Source: Megalonaias nervosa (Eukaryota > Mollusca > Bivalvia > Unionida > Unionidae). Taken from it: a stretch of DNA of 64,000 bases. Every line of letters begins with the position of its first letter. Position 1 is the stretch's first letter. The position numbers and the translations under genes are program-made. Of the stretch, positions 28,340 to 42,700 are shown in pieces. The stretch is taken from positions 1 through 64,000 of the forward strand of contig JAECUM010016912.1 of the NCBI GenBank assembly GCA_016617855.1. The letters are read 5' to 3'. A model generated the notes under the pieces. The model was given only the letters and a program-made list of their open reading frames with translations, did no database searches and was not told the origin of the DNA.

Positions 28340-31300
28340 ATTATACTGTTTGTACAAACAATTCCCACAACTTCTTTCTTTTATTGTAAACGTAAGTAAC
28401 ATAGCCAATTGTGTAATTTATAAATATTGAACTAAATTGATAATTAAGTATGCAATTTTTTGGGAAGTCAATTATCTACACTATACCTATGATAAATCGA
28501 TATTTGTGTTGTTTGTTTGTGGTTGTGTGTGGGGGTGGGGGTGGGGGGGTGTGCGATTTGGATTTCTAACGTAGCTTTAAAAATGTTTCAGTCATATCGC
28601 TATGATGTCTGCAGTGTGGCAGCTTGTAGTATAATGTGTAGCACTGAGGCACCATGCCGCAGACATGTACCATCATGTCCCATACAGTTACATTATACTG
28701 ACACCAGGCCAACCAATCCTAACACTAACGTCTTAATGCCTGGCGCCTAGCGAGGCAGCTGCGGGTACCATATTTATAAGTCTTTGGTATGACTCGGCCG
28801 GGGTTCGAATCCGCGACCTCCCACATCAGAGACGGATTCTCTAATCACTTAGGACACCGGCGGGGCTAAATCGGTTTTGTCGAATCACCCAAAATTTTGT
28901 TTCTGGGTTGTTAAAAATATGACTCAGAATACAGGTTTGGTTCAACTGATATTATAATGATTACTAACCATGTAATACTAACCCATACTGCAATAATAAG
29001 TTTACCGAAAATATAGCACTAACCAATAGTGTAGTAACTGTCGCTTAAGATTTTAATACATTATCGGTTAATATAGCAATATACCTTAAATATTATTGCA
29101 CCACAGGTTAGTATTACAATATTCGTTCATTATTACATTATCGACTACAATAAAAATAGTATAACGCGAGTTTCTTTGTTTCAGCTTGTTAATAAGATTA
29201 ATTAATGGTTAAATAGTATGTGAGGGAATGTGTGTTTGTGTGTCTGTGTGTTTGTGAGAGATAGAAAGAGAGAGGGAAATATATATTCCAATAAGATGTT
29301 AAGTGACTGAGGTATATACCAAGAGACCCATGACAATTTTGCCAGGGTACTAGATAAAATTTATAATCAAAGTGCTAATTTACTGAATTGTATTGTAATT
29401 GAATTAGAAGAACATTTTGCATATGTCTTTGTATTACATCGCAATATTCAAAATAATGTGGCTCATTTTCGGCATGTCGCCGCCTTAATCGAAGCGGACC
29501 GCTTATATGATGACATTATGAGTGTTCCGTTTCCGACCAAGAGGACACTTCCACCTGGATCGGGTTTTAAGCCTAGCCCTTCCGTTTTTGTGGAACCAAT
29601 ATTACTACTTCCTTCACAAAATCGGTGAACCCTTATATATGTATATATAAAATGCAACAGAGAATTAATGTAATGTGAAAATATTCCTCTCATATATTGA
29701 TGCTGAATGTAAACATACTTGTTTACTTTTTAGACCCAACCCTCATTATTGGCATCCTGTTTATTTCGATGGTCTGATTCGATAATTAGTAAACTTAGAC
29801 TGTAAATAAAAATGTAACTACCGGGTTAACTAAAAATATGCCAGCGCACCAGACTGTTTAATATTTTTAGCAGTTTATGACTGCGCACGCTTTGAGGAAA
29901 ACTCGGTCAACAGAAAGACATTTTTCATAATTCTGAATTTCTTATGTTGAACCGTGATTTATCAGAAATTCCAGAGTTCCTAATTTAGGCGCACATATGG
30001 AGCATTTCAGAGGAGATATGTCAAAATCTTACGAGATTAGACTAAGAAGTTGAATCATGTTGATTTAAGGTAAAAAAAAAACTGCATCCTAATTAACGGA
30101 CATATTCTTCATGTGGCCCATGTTAAATAATTTTCCCGTGATGACATCTCACAATTTAAGGCGAGATAATGAACAATTGATTTTGAATGAAAATTCTAAT
30201 TTGATGTAGTCTGTACTAATTTACCCGTACAAATGTACATTAAATTTCAATGTCTGTAATGCTACCTATGTGTTTTTGCTCACATTCTGAACTGAATGTA
30301 GATCACTTGCCGGAGAACAAACACAGAATTAATCTTTGCGAAATGCATCTTAAATTAGTAGTATTCCGTAAGTATCATGCAAATATTCGCAACAAAACCC
30401 CACATACAAGTTAGAACATCTTAAAAAATGTTCTTTGTCCAATTACACCTTAGAGTGATTATTCCGGCATCGTCAAAGTATTCCAAGGAAGATAATACTG
30501 GCATGAAAATAAATTGGGTATATATATATATATCTTGCTAGTTACAGCAGATGTGAAATTAGCATGCGAGGATAACATCCTGGAACAAATCTAAACGAAC
30601 TAGTAATTACATCAGACAATGCAAAACTATTGTTTAAAATATGGACAGCAACAATCGATTAAATTAAAGCGTAGATTTCTTGCGGAGACTAGTATATGTA
30701 GATTTGCGGTTTATAATAGACAGCTGTATTTTTAGCAATCGTTGAAGCAGCAGCAGCAGATACAACAGTAATAGCGGATGTGGTGGTGGCGGTAGTCATG
30801 GTGCATCAAGATACAAATCTAAATGTATTGAGCGGAATATGAAAGTGATTGTAGCTTAAGAACAGCATAACTATAATGACTAATAAGCAATTATTTTTCT
30901 TTAAGAGTTAATGGCGTATACTCCCATGTACATGTATAGGGGTTATATCAAAATTGTTCTGATATGATTTCGACTTTTTCATTTTCTGGTGAAATTTTAG
31001 ATGGTAAAAAAGAATACTTGTTTAAGTGGCAGCTGATTAAATATTTTTACCAATAATCTAATTTAGGTAATAATTTCAGCTATAATTAATTACAATGTAT
31101 ATAGTTAGTTTCTGTTACACTCACTGAAAGCCATAAGGCCAAATAATATGGTGTGATGACGAAGACGGGTTCACAAACTTTAATGAGAATAACCATGTCC
31201 TTATGTTCATTAATGTGACTGATTTTTTAACTGCCATCAAACATTATGTCATATTCTTATTCAGGCACTAAATATAAATAAATATGTACTTCAACACCTT

Positions 31301-34300
31301 ATTTGAGTGTCACTGAGAATATCGTGTCGCAAGGCAAAGAAATCATTTAAACTTCTTCACTTTCATTCAGACCTTTCAAAATCTCAAATACCTTATATAG
31401 GATAAGTGTTAGCTCATGTCCATTTCAACCCAGAAGAAGTAGACAGTGAATTATCTACTGACCAACAAAGAAATGCTATAATGAAAATAAGTACTACAGA
31501 AGGGTTGTAACGCTTTATAAAACCAGGATTTGTGGATTTCTGTACATAAATTAAAAATGTGTAAGCAAGCCTTAATCTTTTCTTGTTCCGTTCAATACAG
31601 AAGAAAAAAATTAAAATTAATCCCAATTATTTAATTTCCTGTTTCGGGCAGTTCACACGGACAATTTCTTGCATGGTGCATTCATTAAATAACGTGTCTA
31701 TCTGCGGCTACGTGATCAGAGGCTTTACTTCATCATGATAGATATAAACAAGGATTTATAATACACGGAGATCATGCTATTCACTATAAATATGTCTCAT
31801 TGCTTTCACATATTTCGTCTCAGAATTAATATGTTCACTTTGGAAGGTACTAGCCAGCACCAGGATTAGTGGCTTGTTTTGGTGGGTTTAATGCCATTTG
31901 TCAACAGGCCTTAGGTTTGATATGGTGGACAGTGCATTTGGTTGAGGAAGAAATTCGGAAAACCTCGGGAAGAACCACTTACACACGGCAAGCTTTCTCA
32001 CGTGCCCACGTTGGCTGAGCCAAGCCTCGAATCCACGCAGACAGAGAAGAGATGTTGGTGATCTATAAAATTAACAGCCTTGGACCAATCGGTCACCAGG
32101 GGTCACTTATTACAGTATGGAAACACAAAACAGACGAACAACTAATAAATGTAACAATTGCTTGTCGCGCTATGGCTGTGTCTTTGACAGAAAGGAGAGA
32201 AACGGGTCATACCACATCAACCCACAATGTCTCCATATCTAGTTGAAAGGGGCAAAATAAAATTCAATACGCTTTTGTTTTTCATTCAGTGATTGACGAA
32301 AATTGGTCATATCGTTGAAATTTCACGGACTGCGTTTCAAACTTGAAAGTAGAAATATATTATTGAAAAACGCGTGGCCGAGTGGTCTAAGACGCACTCC
32401 TTGACCGATTACTGTCATCTCTCCTCTGTCAGCGTGGGTTCGAGTCTCAGGCTCGGCCAATGTGGGTATGTGAGATAGCTTGCCAGTAGCTTTTCGTGGG
32501 TCGGTGGTTCAAGCCGAGGCTTTCCTGGGTTATTTCTCCATCAGTTATAATAGCAGTCATGTTTAGTTATCATAGTAAAAATGGCGATCAACTCAAAACA
32601 ACTACAACAACGAATCCCCTCCAAGGACGTCTAGACACTGAATTTAACAGGACACTGTAACAGTGGTTGCATACCAGGTATATGATTTATAAAAGCAGTT
32701 ATTACAAGGCCTTTTCACGTATTGTCGATAGGGCGATACTAATGCAAACGATAATTAGCTAGTGAGGACAAATATGCATGGAATACCATGCGTTCTGTGC
32801 ATGCTTTCGTTACAAACCACCGGTAATCTCAATTAGAACCTGTTTTCTCGTATTTTCATCAGCTCATTTTGTATACCTAGGGAATGAGGTTTACGAATTT
32901 AGTCCAAGTAGTCGTAATTTTGGCTTTAAAAACAAATCTGCTGTGGATTTCATAACTCTTGCAGTGGCACTTGTATTGTACAAAAATGACTGTTTTGTTT
33001 TCATCTTTTTTTTTTCTCAAAGGAAGAAATATGCAGAGATTATGAATTTGCCTGCTATAGAAACAAGGTGGAAAAAGTTTCAGTCTCTACCAATAATAGG
33101 TCCGTTTTAGCATTATCCGGAATTTATTATGAAATTGAAAATTTAATATGATTGAGCTTAATGCCATAGGAATGTTGTACCAACAAATCTGTTACATCTT
33201 TTATATAAACTTCGAAAATGAAAATGGACAACAGTGTAACGGTTCCACACCGCATCTCTTCCTCCATCCCATCTTCCTGTAGAAGAAACCAAAAATTTAA
33301 GTTAGTAGTATGACAATGGGGCTATTAGATTTCCGTAAAAGATCTAAGCAACGCCTTCTATACACCTCACGACTTTACCTTTATTTCACACTCGAAATAT
33401 CGCGAATGTAGTTCCGTGGATGCGCGCGTACTGCCATCGTGTTTTATTCATATTAAATCGGCCCATATTTCAAAAGGCTGTTCGGTTGAAAACCTTTGGG
33501 GTCATATACGTCTACTTTAGGATTGCTTGCAGCAGGTCGCATCCGGGTCACGCCTGGATAACTTGAGGATTATCAATAGATATCTTGCAGGTTGTGCCCG
33601 GGTTACCCCTGGAGAGCTTTTTTTTTTTTTCTTCTATTTCGCCCCGCGGAGAACCTCGCGCGAAAGAAACCTCTGCTGTCTTCTGGGTGGAATCCAAACT
33701 TTTTAACTGTTTGGTTGATGTATTGTTTAATCCCATCATTGGCAGTATCAACGTAGTCCTTGATAAAGGCAACCAGCACACCGAGGTCTCTAATTCCTTG
33801 GTTCTCTGTGATTTCGGTCAGGGTTTTTTTTTTTTTTTTTTTTTCCGCCACGTTCCTCGTGACTAAAGAACAATGTTGCTGATGGCCACGCTAGATGTTT
33901 GCAGTTTTCGAATTTGGTCTTGAAAAATCACAAATTCGTTGGATCCACGCCAACTACGACACATATGTTCAACTCAATAAAATCAAATTTGATGGCAAAT
34001 CTGGTCAGATCCACACCTTCGCTCCAGTGGTTTGCTGCGCTCGCGCGTCCGTAAATGTTATCAAGCGTTCGTGCACTATCGAGCGTAGTTTCTTAGTGAC
34101 TAGGCACGTTGACAAGCGCTTGTGGGTTTGTTGCACGCTCAAGTGCGTGCAGTAACTCAGCAAATATATATCTTCATACTGAACCATCTGTTCGCGTTTG
34201 CAGTAGTAACGGTGAATGCTACAAACAGTAGACGAATTTGCCATCGAGTGGCTAAGCCACCGTGCAAATAATCAACAACTTCACATGGGGGGTACCAGCC

Positions 34301-37300
34301 AGTACGAATTATGTTTAGGTGTTACCATGTACGCGACCCTGCAAATTCCTGCTCCTGTTGACGAATCCACGTTGACGATGCCGGTCTCACACGTGCGAGG
34401 TATTATCGATGCAAATTCTCCGCATGACGAGGTCTTGAAAGTGCGAAATTGACTTTGGTCTTCGCGAGTAAATTAAAATTAGTCAATAGAAGCTCTTTCT
34501 TTGTTATGAACGGTGAGGTAACAACCAAAGACCTCTCCCATTCTGGCGACAGATGATCGAACAACTTATCTTCTTTTTCTTAAGGCGCTGCGCTTCCCCA
34601 AACCACCTGTCTTGAGACCCGTCAGGGATGTTATTCTGCTTTTGGAACCGCGGGAACCGCTCCCACCTACAGAGCTGGAATTGCCATGAGATATGGTAAT
34701 ATTCCACCGCTCTTTCCCATTTCGTCACCTCAGTGGAACTTCAAATATTATTTAATATTCGGTGAATGTTTGATGTAATATTCTCATAAAAGGAAATTGT
34801 CACCTCTCTGGTTGAACTTGTAGATAGTATTCATTTGATATTTAGAGGCATCTTAAGTTGCCTCACACTACGTTTCGGTCCAACAATTATCTTTCAAGTG
34901 CAAAGTGTAATTTTACTTTCTGTGCAAAGTGTAATGGCTTTTTTAATGCAATGACTTCCGAAATATTAACGGAGATAGTATATGCAAGCACACGCAAGCA
35001 CTCGTAGTCACGGCTCTGTATCTCAAACTTACTAATTGGCACGTTCATCAAAAATAATTGGATTCATTTCAAATTCACTACAAGGGATTTAATCCCCCCC
35101 CCCCCATTTTTTTACATGTTTGAGAGAGTCAAGCATGCAAAAGCTGATTTTTTAAAATGATTACTTCTACAAACCCACTAACTTATATTCAGGCAATATT
35201 TGCAGCTGCAGACTGAGTCGCGATCAATAATTGTACCAAATTAAAGCCAGAGGGGCAGCGGGATTTCTCTTGAGGGGAGAAAAGGAAAACTCCACAAGTT
35301 CGCAAGTTGTGACCAAAGCGCGACCTGCTGATATCGCTTCGCGCTATCGTAAGTTATCTATTGAAAATTATCAATCAAGGGTGACCCGGACCCAACCTGC
35401 CAAACGCGCCTTGCGCAAACGCATATGGTTCCATAGGTTTTTGACTGAATAGCCACTGGAAACAGGGGCGGTTTTAATTTATACAGAACACGAGGGCGGC
35501 ACGCGCGAGAATCTACGTTCGATCTACTTGAATAAATTCGCGGTACACTCGCATATGAGAAAGTCATAAGATATAAAAGGCACTGGCCCAGATAGGTAAA
35601 GGAGATCTACAAGCCCAATTGCCATACTACTAAGTTCTTTACCGACCGTGGACGTGACCTTACTCCGGCAAACTGAATCAACGCACTGATGTGAAGATTG
35701 GTATGAAGATACGTGCTGGTATACATCTGACCTTCTGCAACATCATTAGCGAACAACGAACTTGCTGTCAGGTCAAATAGCTGCACCAGATCTGTAGCAT
35801 CCCGCATGTACACAAACAAAGCAGGTATGTTGTACTTGGTTTCTATGTGGTCTTATTGTATCATTTATTATTTATATAAACAGCATTTCTCTTATTGTAC
35901 GAATTTACAAGGCATATCTAAAATTAACCCAATCAAATCGTTGTACAGTATTTGTTGTACTAATTTACAAGGCATATAAAAAAAAAATAACCCAATCAAA
36001 TCGTTGTACAGTATTTGTTGTCGGTTTTGTTGGCTTGTGTTTTATGACACAGCAACATATGAAGGTTACATCGGTCTTAGAAAATTGGAGTGGAGTACCT
36101 TGCCAAGGGACGCACCATACGGTAATCGACTCTAGCTGATCCACATAGAATTCGAACCTTCACCCTTCCGTCCACTAGTCCGACTGGCTATGGGGCTGGG
36201 GGTGGGGGAGTGGGCTGGTTTTTTTTTTTTTTTCTAAAATATTTGCGCTCCCAATTTAGTTTCAAAACATGTTAATGCTGCTTTTGTTTTTATTTTTTAA
36301 TATAAAAAGGACTAATTATATTCGGCATGAAAATAAATCATCTTGAGCAGGGGTCTGAAACTCAAACCACCCTGAGGGCCGCATGAGGGCATTTTCGATG
36401 GCCCAAGGGCCGCACCACCTTTGATATCTCTCATGACACCCTGTGACGCCAATCATTTTGCGGGCCACAGGATACGGCTGGGCGGGCCACGTGTTTGAGA
36501 CTCCTGATATTTAAGTATAGCAAAGTAAAGAAAAACTCTGCTTCAAAAATGTAAAATCCCCATCCCATGTCCCCCCCACACACACAACTGCCTGTCCCTC
36601 AGTACTGAGCCAACTCCGCTCCTCTACTGTAATCTTGCAGATGAATTAATCGTCAATGTAGCTTCTTTTAGAAAGCACTCTTTACAGTCCTTTACGGGTA
36701 ATAAGGAAAGAATTCTCAGAGATGTTGTTGCTACAATCCATACTGAGGAGAGATCTCGATTCCTTCCTTAAATTCAGCAGTTTCTCGACAAGTTCTCTCC
36801 TTTTCTGTTATATAGATATATTTGGTGTGAAACCGTGTTCTAATCACATAAAGTAACCTTTCTGGAACCATACTAGAGCAAACCCACCAGCCTATTTGAA
36901 TGGACACTGTGTTAACAGTTTCTAAAGAGAACTGTTTTAAGTAATGCTTTATATAGTACAAAGCAGCACAATGAAACAAACAAGAAAAACATACCATAAC
37001 ATATCCACTATGTAATTTTAGAAACAGAGTATAATCTCTGTTTTTTTAGGTATTTTTATATTTATTCATTTTTTCTGGAGGCTAAATTTGCATAATCAAA
37101 GTTGTTGTCCCTAACCTCATATCGGAGAGATAAAATGCGTCCAGTGATGCATTGCATATTTATGAACTCCACGAATAATGTAATGTAAATTAAAGCCTTG
37201 TAATAACCGCTGTTGTATATCATATGCATTATATTTTAAAGCCTTGTAGTTAGTGCTATTGTATATCCTATACCTGGTACGTTAAAGTCTTGTAATAAGT

Positions 37301-39640
37301 GTTACTGTATATCATATACCTGGTATGATAAAGCCTTTTAAAAACCGCTATTGTATAAATCATATACTTGCTATGTTAAAGTTTTGTAATAACTGCTATT
37401 GTTTATATACTTGGTATACTAAAGCCTTGTCATGACCATTATTGTATATCGTATACCTGGTGTGTTAAAGCTTTGTAATAACTGCTATTGTTCATCCTAT
37501 ACCAGGTATGTTAAAAACTTGTTATAACGGATACTGTATACTATAACCTCGTCTGCTATTTTAAATCATATTGGTATGTTAAAGCCTTGTAATAACTACT
37601 ATTGCATATGTGGTGTGTTAAAGACTTGTAATGATCGCTACTGTATATATATATATATAAAATGCCAACTGTAATTTTCCAGCTCACATTATATGCTGTT
37701 ACAAGATGTTGGCTTTTCCAACATGAAAGATGTTGTTTACCCATATATAACTGAACAACTTTCTATTGAAAGGAGTAAAACCTAAACTTTTCTATGCACA
37801 AGACTGTACAAATCTCGAAAAAAAAAAACTTCTAAATTTCAGACAGGTGTATTAAAATTGGTAAAATATACTGGTAATGTCGCATCTGATCAATTTTTAC
37901 CTTTCTACCGACGAAACCATTGACAATTTCAATTAAGAATCGTTTTAATCAAAAATTTGATCAGGGTTCAGTTTATGTAATTGGCTTAAATACATATCTT
38001 CTCACTCGACTTTCAACTTTAGACCCAAAATTATCCCTGATGGTAAAAAAAAAAAAAAAAATACGAAATGTCCATTTTCAAAATGTTACATGTTGTCATC
38101 GTAAGTAACCGGAACCCTAATTCTAATGCCCTCACACCCCCCTCCGAAATGGCGATTCATTTGTTAATAATAATATTAATACAATGTACCATTTAAAAGA
38201 AGCTGTGCGTTGTGATTAGGGAGCAGTGGAGGTTGGTCAAAATCTTAAAGGCGCTTTTTCCTCCAACTTCAATTCGAATCCATTTTAGGATATTGGTTTA
38301 CGAGAAGAAATGTACCCTAAGCTTTACATAAAAGGCTCATATAATATGAAGTAATGCACCTAAGTTAAAAAAAAAAAACGAACTATTTCATATGTAATTG
38401 AACAGAACACCGCTTAGAACTTACTCTAATGCAATTTCCTCTTTAATGTTATTCGGTGGTATATGCAATACCAACAAGGATGTGAAGATAGTTGCAATGA
38501 ACAATTGAAGTGAGTTATCTCTTTACAATAATGAAATTTATCCGTTATCTGACACGATCTTAAACATCATAAAAAGCTTTACGAACGCGCGTTTTCGAGA
38601 GCTATATCACGTTTCGAAAGAACAGCTAATAAACTGTAACTTCAACCAGGAAAGTGCCTCCTTTTTCATGCAACTGAAGGCGTCAACATTGAGAGTGGGT
38701 ATGAAGTAGAGATATTAGCCAAAATCAAAAAACTTATTCAATACTTTATATGCAAATCATTGGAGTATCGAATTTATTCAATACTTCATATGCAACTAAT
38801 TGGAGTATCGAATTTATTCAATACTTTATATGCAACTCATTGGAGTATCGAATTTATTCAATACTTTATATGCAGCTCATTGGAGTATCGAATTTATTCA
38901 ATACTTTATATGCAACTCATTGGAGTATCGAATTTATTCAATACTTTATATGCAACTCATTGGAGTATCGAATTTATTCAATACTTTATATGCAACTCAT
39001 TGGAGTATCGAATGTATTAAAGGTTAAAGTTGTTATACAAAGACCAAAAAGAACTTGCTTGGTTGTCATCAACAAGGTGAAGGGCCTCTTCACTTCAAAA
39101 CAAGTGCCTCGTGGTTTAAAAAAAAAATAAACGCTTGGATTTCCAGCATTTGCCACTTACGAGAGTCTAATGCGATTAAATTCTACTCACATTCAGTAGT
39201 ATGTACAAAATATTGTTATCCAAGGCCAGGCAATGCATTCAAGAGATCTAGAAGAATATCTTTTATAACATCATGCATAAAGCTGTTACTTGGAGACTAT
39301 AATCGTGCTCCGAGACTTATTCTGCACGTCTGCTGTTTAATATAAATAGAAAATCGGTGTGTACATTCATATCAGGAAAAGGTTTATATTCATTAAAGAA
39401 AACACTGAGCGAGATGTGTCCGAATTTATTCGACATGTGACTGGTAAATGACCTCTCCCTATGGGGTTTTGATGTGCACACACATATTCATAAGTTCCTC
39501 GGATCGGTGAGAAATTGTATGTAGAGATGTATGATCTATGTTCGTGATAATTAATGGATACTCCCTGGCTCAATTGTGCACGAATCCAGCAGTCTGCACG
39601 ACATAGCAATCTCCTGTTGAAACGGTAAAAGTAATCTGCT

Positions 39641-39703
<63 letters not shown>

Positions 39704-42700
39704 ATGATACGGTACGGAGACGCAGCCATGAACAAGATATTTCTTTTTCTTAAGGTTATGTGGCCTTCTTGGTCATTACGCCATGTATTTTGGCCATATG
39801 GTTCCCAATGAGAACGGTCGACACTAAGCAGCATAATTCATTTTAACTGATAGGAAAAACCTATATTACAGTATTGTATTTAAAAATTGGTAAAATTATT
39901 TAATCAAATGCCGCATAAACCATAATATTTGTGTACAACCTTCGCTTCCAATCTATAACCTTCAAGCGTTCGTAAGTAACGTATGCTTTCCCTGCACTGC
40001 GACGTATGTTCATCGAAGAATAACGGAACTATCAAAAATGTGATGTGAGGCAAGCAGTTTATAGAAATGACAGTTCTCTTACAAAGCTCTCATAACCAGA
40101 ATAACCGCCGCCTGGGACAAATGGTTTCCCTGCGTTATGATTGATGCTACAACTTGTTCTGAATATTTTAATACGTTTATAATGGATGTTGAAAACGACA
40201 TCGACAACAATACTATCAGAGATAAAATCTTGTACTTCAAGACCACCAAGCTATTCTCTTCTTAGGTGTGCTAGATTTAAAAAACGGGAAGAAGAAAAAA
40301 AAAATTGCGTCTTTGTTTCCCACTGAACACAAGTACTTTTATTTTACAATGCGTAAGGGATGAAAAGTGCGGTACTTTTATTTTACAATTCGTAAGGGAT
40401 GAAAAGTGCGGATACATAAGTTTTTAATTACAAACAATATGCCTGACTACTGTTGTTAGGTTTACATTGAAGCTGTCATTTCACAAAGAAAATACATTTA
40501 TTATAATGGTATCAAGTCAGAAAGCAAGTACATAGCTTGATAAACCATGGTAAAATGTTACAACTCTAATATTCCCGATCTCAATCTAACCCGCAGATAT
40601 GGAAAGCTTTTAATAATAATAATAACAACAACAACACTATTTCAGACAATAGTCCATAAATATATACATGTACATAATATTACAGGTAGTTCTTAATTCA
40701 TGCAGCAGTGTGATTACCGCCCCCCGCCGTCCCCGCAATGCCGAGGAGGAGGGGGGGGGGCATTCAAAAAAGGGGCTCAAAATCCCAGGTACTATTACGC
40801 TGAGGAAACCGATTTCTGAATTTGTGCTGGAGGTCCACAATTTTAAGTTACTCCACTGAATTAATACAAAATAAGTAATGCAGGCTCTTTCGAGTTCAAA
40901 CTTTCTTTTACACGGGACATACATCATACAATATTTTTGTTACACATGGGATATAAACGATACAATAAGTTTGTCACACACGGGTTATACATGATACACT
41001 AATTTTGTCACACACGGGTATACATGATACACTAAGTTTGTCACACGGGAATTATGAGCTAAATATCGCAACTACGCAAGCAAAGACTTCAACCTATTTA
41101 AAAGTTTACTGATCACTCCATAAAAAACGTCTATTCATCACTCCAATTAAATGTCTATCGATCACTCCAATTAAATGTCTATTGAACACTCCACTAAAAA
41201 CAATTAAAGCCGCGTGTGTATGTGTGCGTGTGTGTTAGATTTTTAACATAGCTTTAACAAGTTTAGTCATACCGCTGTGTCTGCAGTGTGGCAGTTTATA
41301 GTGATGTCTAACATTGGTGCATCATGCCGCAAACTTGTAGCATCATGTCCCACCCAGTCACATCATTCTGACATCAGACCTAACAATAACCTCTTAATGC
41401 TAAGCGCATTTTAACTAAATTTATATAGTAACTATGAACATGTGTACAAGAAAAAAAAAAATAATGAAGGGTCGAAATTTATGATAGTTATAGGTTAAAT
41501 GCATTGTCATAAGCACTATCATAGATACAAAAGCACTATCATAGATACAAAATTTTACTATGAAAGTTTATCAAATATAAAAATGAAAACACAGATTAGA
41601 TGATGCAGGAGGAGACAGAAGTCTTTTGCACATGGGTACATTGGTCATAGTGGATATCGAATGGGTTTTGTGTAGATTGATTTTCATTAGAAGTATCTTA
41701 CAAAGAATATGTTTTCTCGCATACACAGATGTACACACAGACGAACAATCAAATCTATACATGCTCTATTCTGTCCAAATTTTCGTTGCGAGAATATAAA
41801 ACATAATATGCATACATTTATAGAGTTTAACGGGACATCAGCATAATACTGGTAGACTGCCGATTCAAAATTAAGTTCTCGAAATGTAAAGATAAAGAAA
41901 TGAAGAAAAATGGACAGAAAAAAAAGTAAAAGTGAACAGCTTATCTAAAGGCGCCTGGATACTTGTAACGATAAATGGCGCTGAAGTTCTACCAACAAAA
42001 AGAACCAGACCTTGATTCGGCATGGAATGTACATTTATATTGTAATCCGGATTAACGTAATCTTGATTACCAGGGGAGGTCTAGATGGAATGATATCATG
42101 AACATCACTGCGATCTTGAAGTATCGTTGTTTTAGAGGAATCATTGCATCTCACGGCCTGACATCTTACTCAACGAAATTGGAGTCGTCAGAAAGTACCA
42201 CCCCCTCAACCAGACTGTAGACGGTTCGGCGGCACGAGATCAATACTCGCACAAGCAGAGAACTCTTTGAAGTTGTAATTTTTTATTTTAGCATACAACT
42301 GCAAATATATCATACATCTGAAAACATTTGAAGTTGTAATTTATTTTAGCATACACTTGCACATATATCATACGTGTAAATTTTTTACGAAAACACTGTC
42401 ACACTACCTAGCAAAAATCATCATCGAAAAGTCGAATAAAACTCATGGAATAAAAAAAAGTTGCCAATTAATGACTTGTGCCAGAAACTGAGAACCTAAC
42501 TCAACCCAATAGAATATGTCTCTATATCATCTCACAGATTCGTCTGCTTTTCTCGACGAAAACGACGCGCATTTAATGACTTAAGGGTCTCTGCCAGACG
42601 ATGCTTCGTCTGTGGGTGTATCTTTTCTCGTTTTTATCTATGGATCTGAAACAATTAAGTTCATGACATTCTACTGTATACAAGAATCTTAAATCCCTCT

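Larger units (their letters stand above)
33304..35631. mobile_element. Long-TIR element, probable decayed Polinton/Maverick-like derivative
   Basis: Terminal inverted repeats of about 280 bp (33304-33582 and 35352-35631) begin AGTAGTATG at both ends. Target duplication AAGTT at 33299-33303 and 35632-35636. Landmarks shared by both arms: GCAATTGGGCT-like start, AGATCT, CGCGAAT, CTCGTGTT-like, CCGGGTCAC, TCAATAGATA. Long TIRs starting AGT are a Polinton hallmark, although those usually have a 6 bp duplication. The interior is richer in GC than its surroundings and holds broken frames on both strands (minus 33603-33851; plus 33895-34155 and 34216-34452; minus near 34504-34730). One has a short hydrophobic Gly/Pro/Ala segment reminiscent of small capsid-associated proteins. 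Polymerase B and integrase are absent, and poly-A/T runs have expanded. It could be another long-TIR DNA transposon. Confidence 0.55.

Noticed and set aside
32371..32460. Genuine tRNA-Leu or tRNA-Ser gene
   Set aside because: The 5' half is good, but the 3' acceptor arm is missing and it runs into the SINE-2 body.
32778..33110. 110-codon plus-strand frame
   Set aside because: Low-complexity, hydrophobic AT-rich translation without homology I recognise.
38750..39130. Three overlapping plus-strand open frames of 75-126 codons
   Set aside because: All come from the 40-bp tandem repeat cycling through frames.
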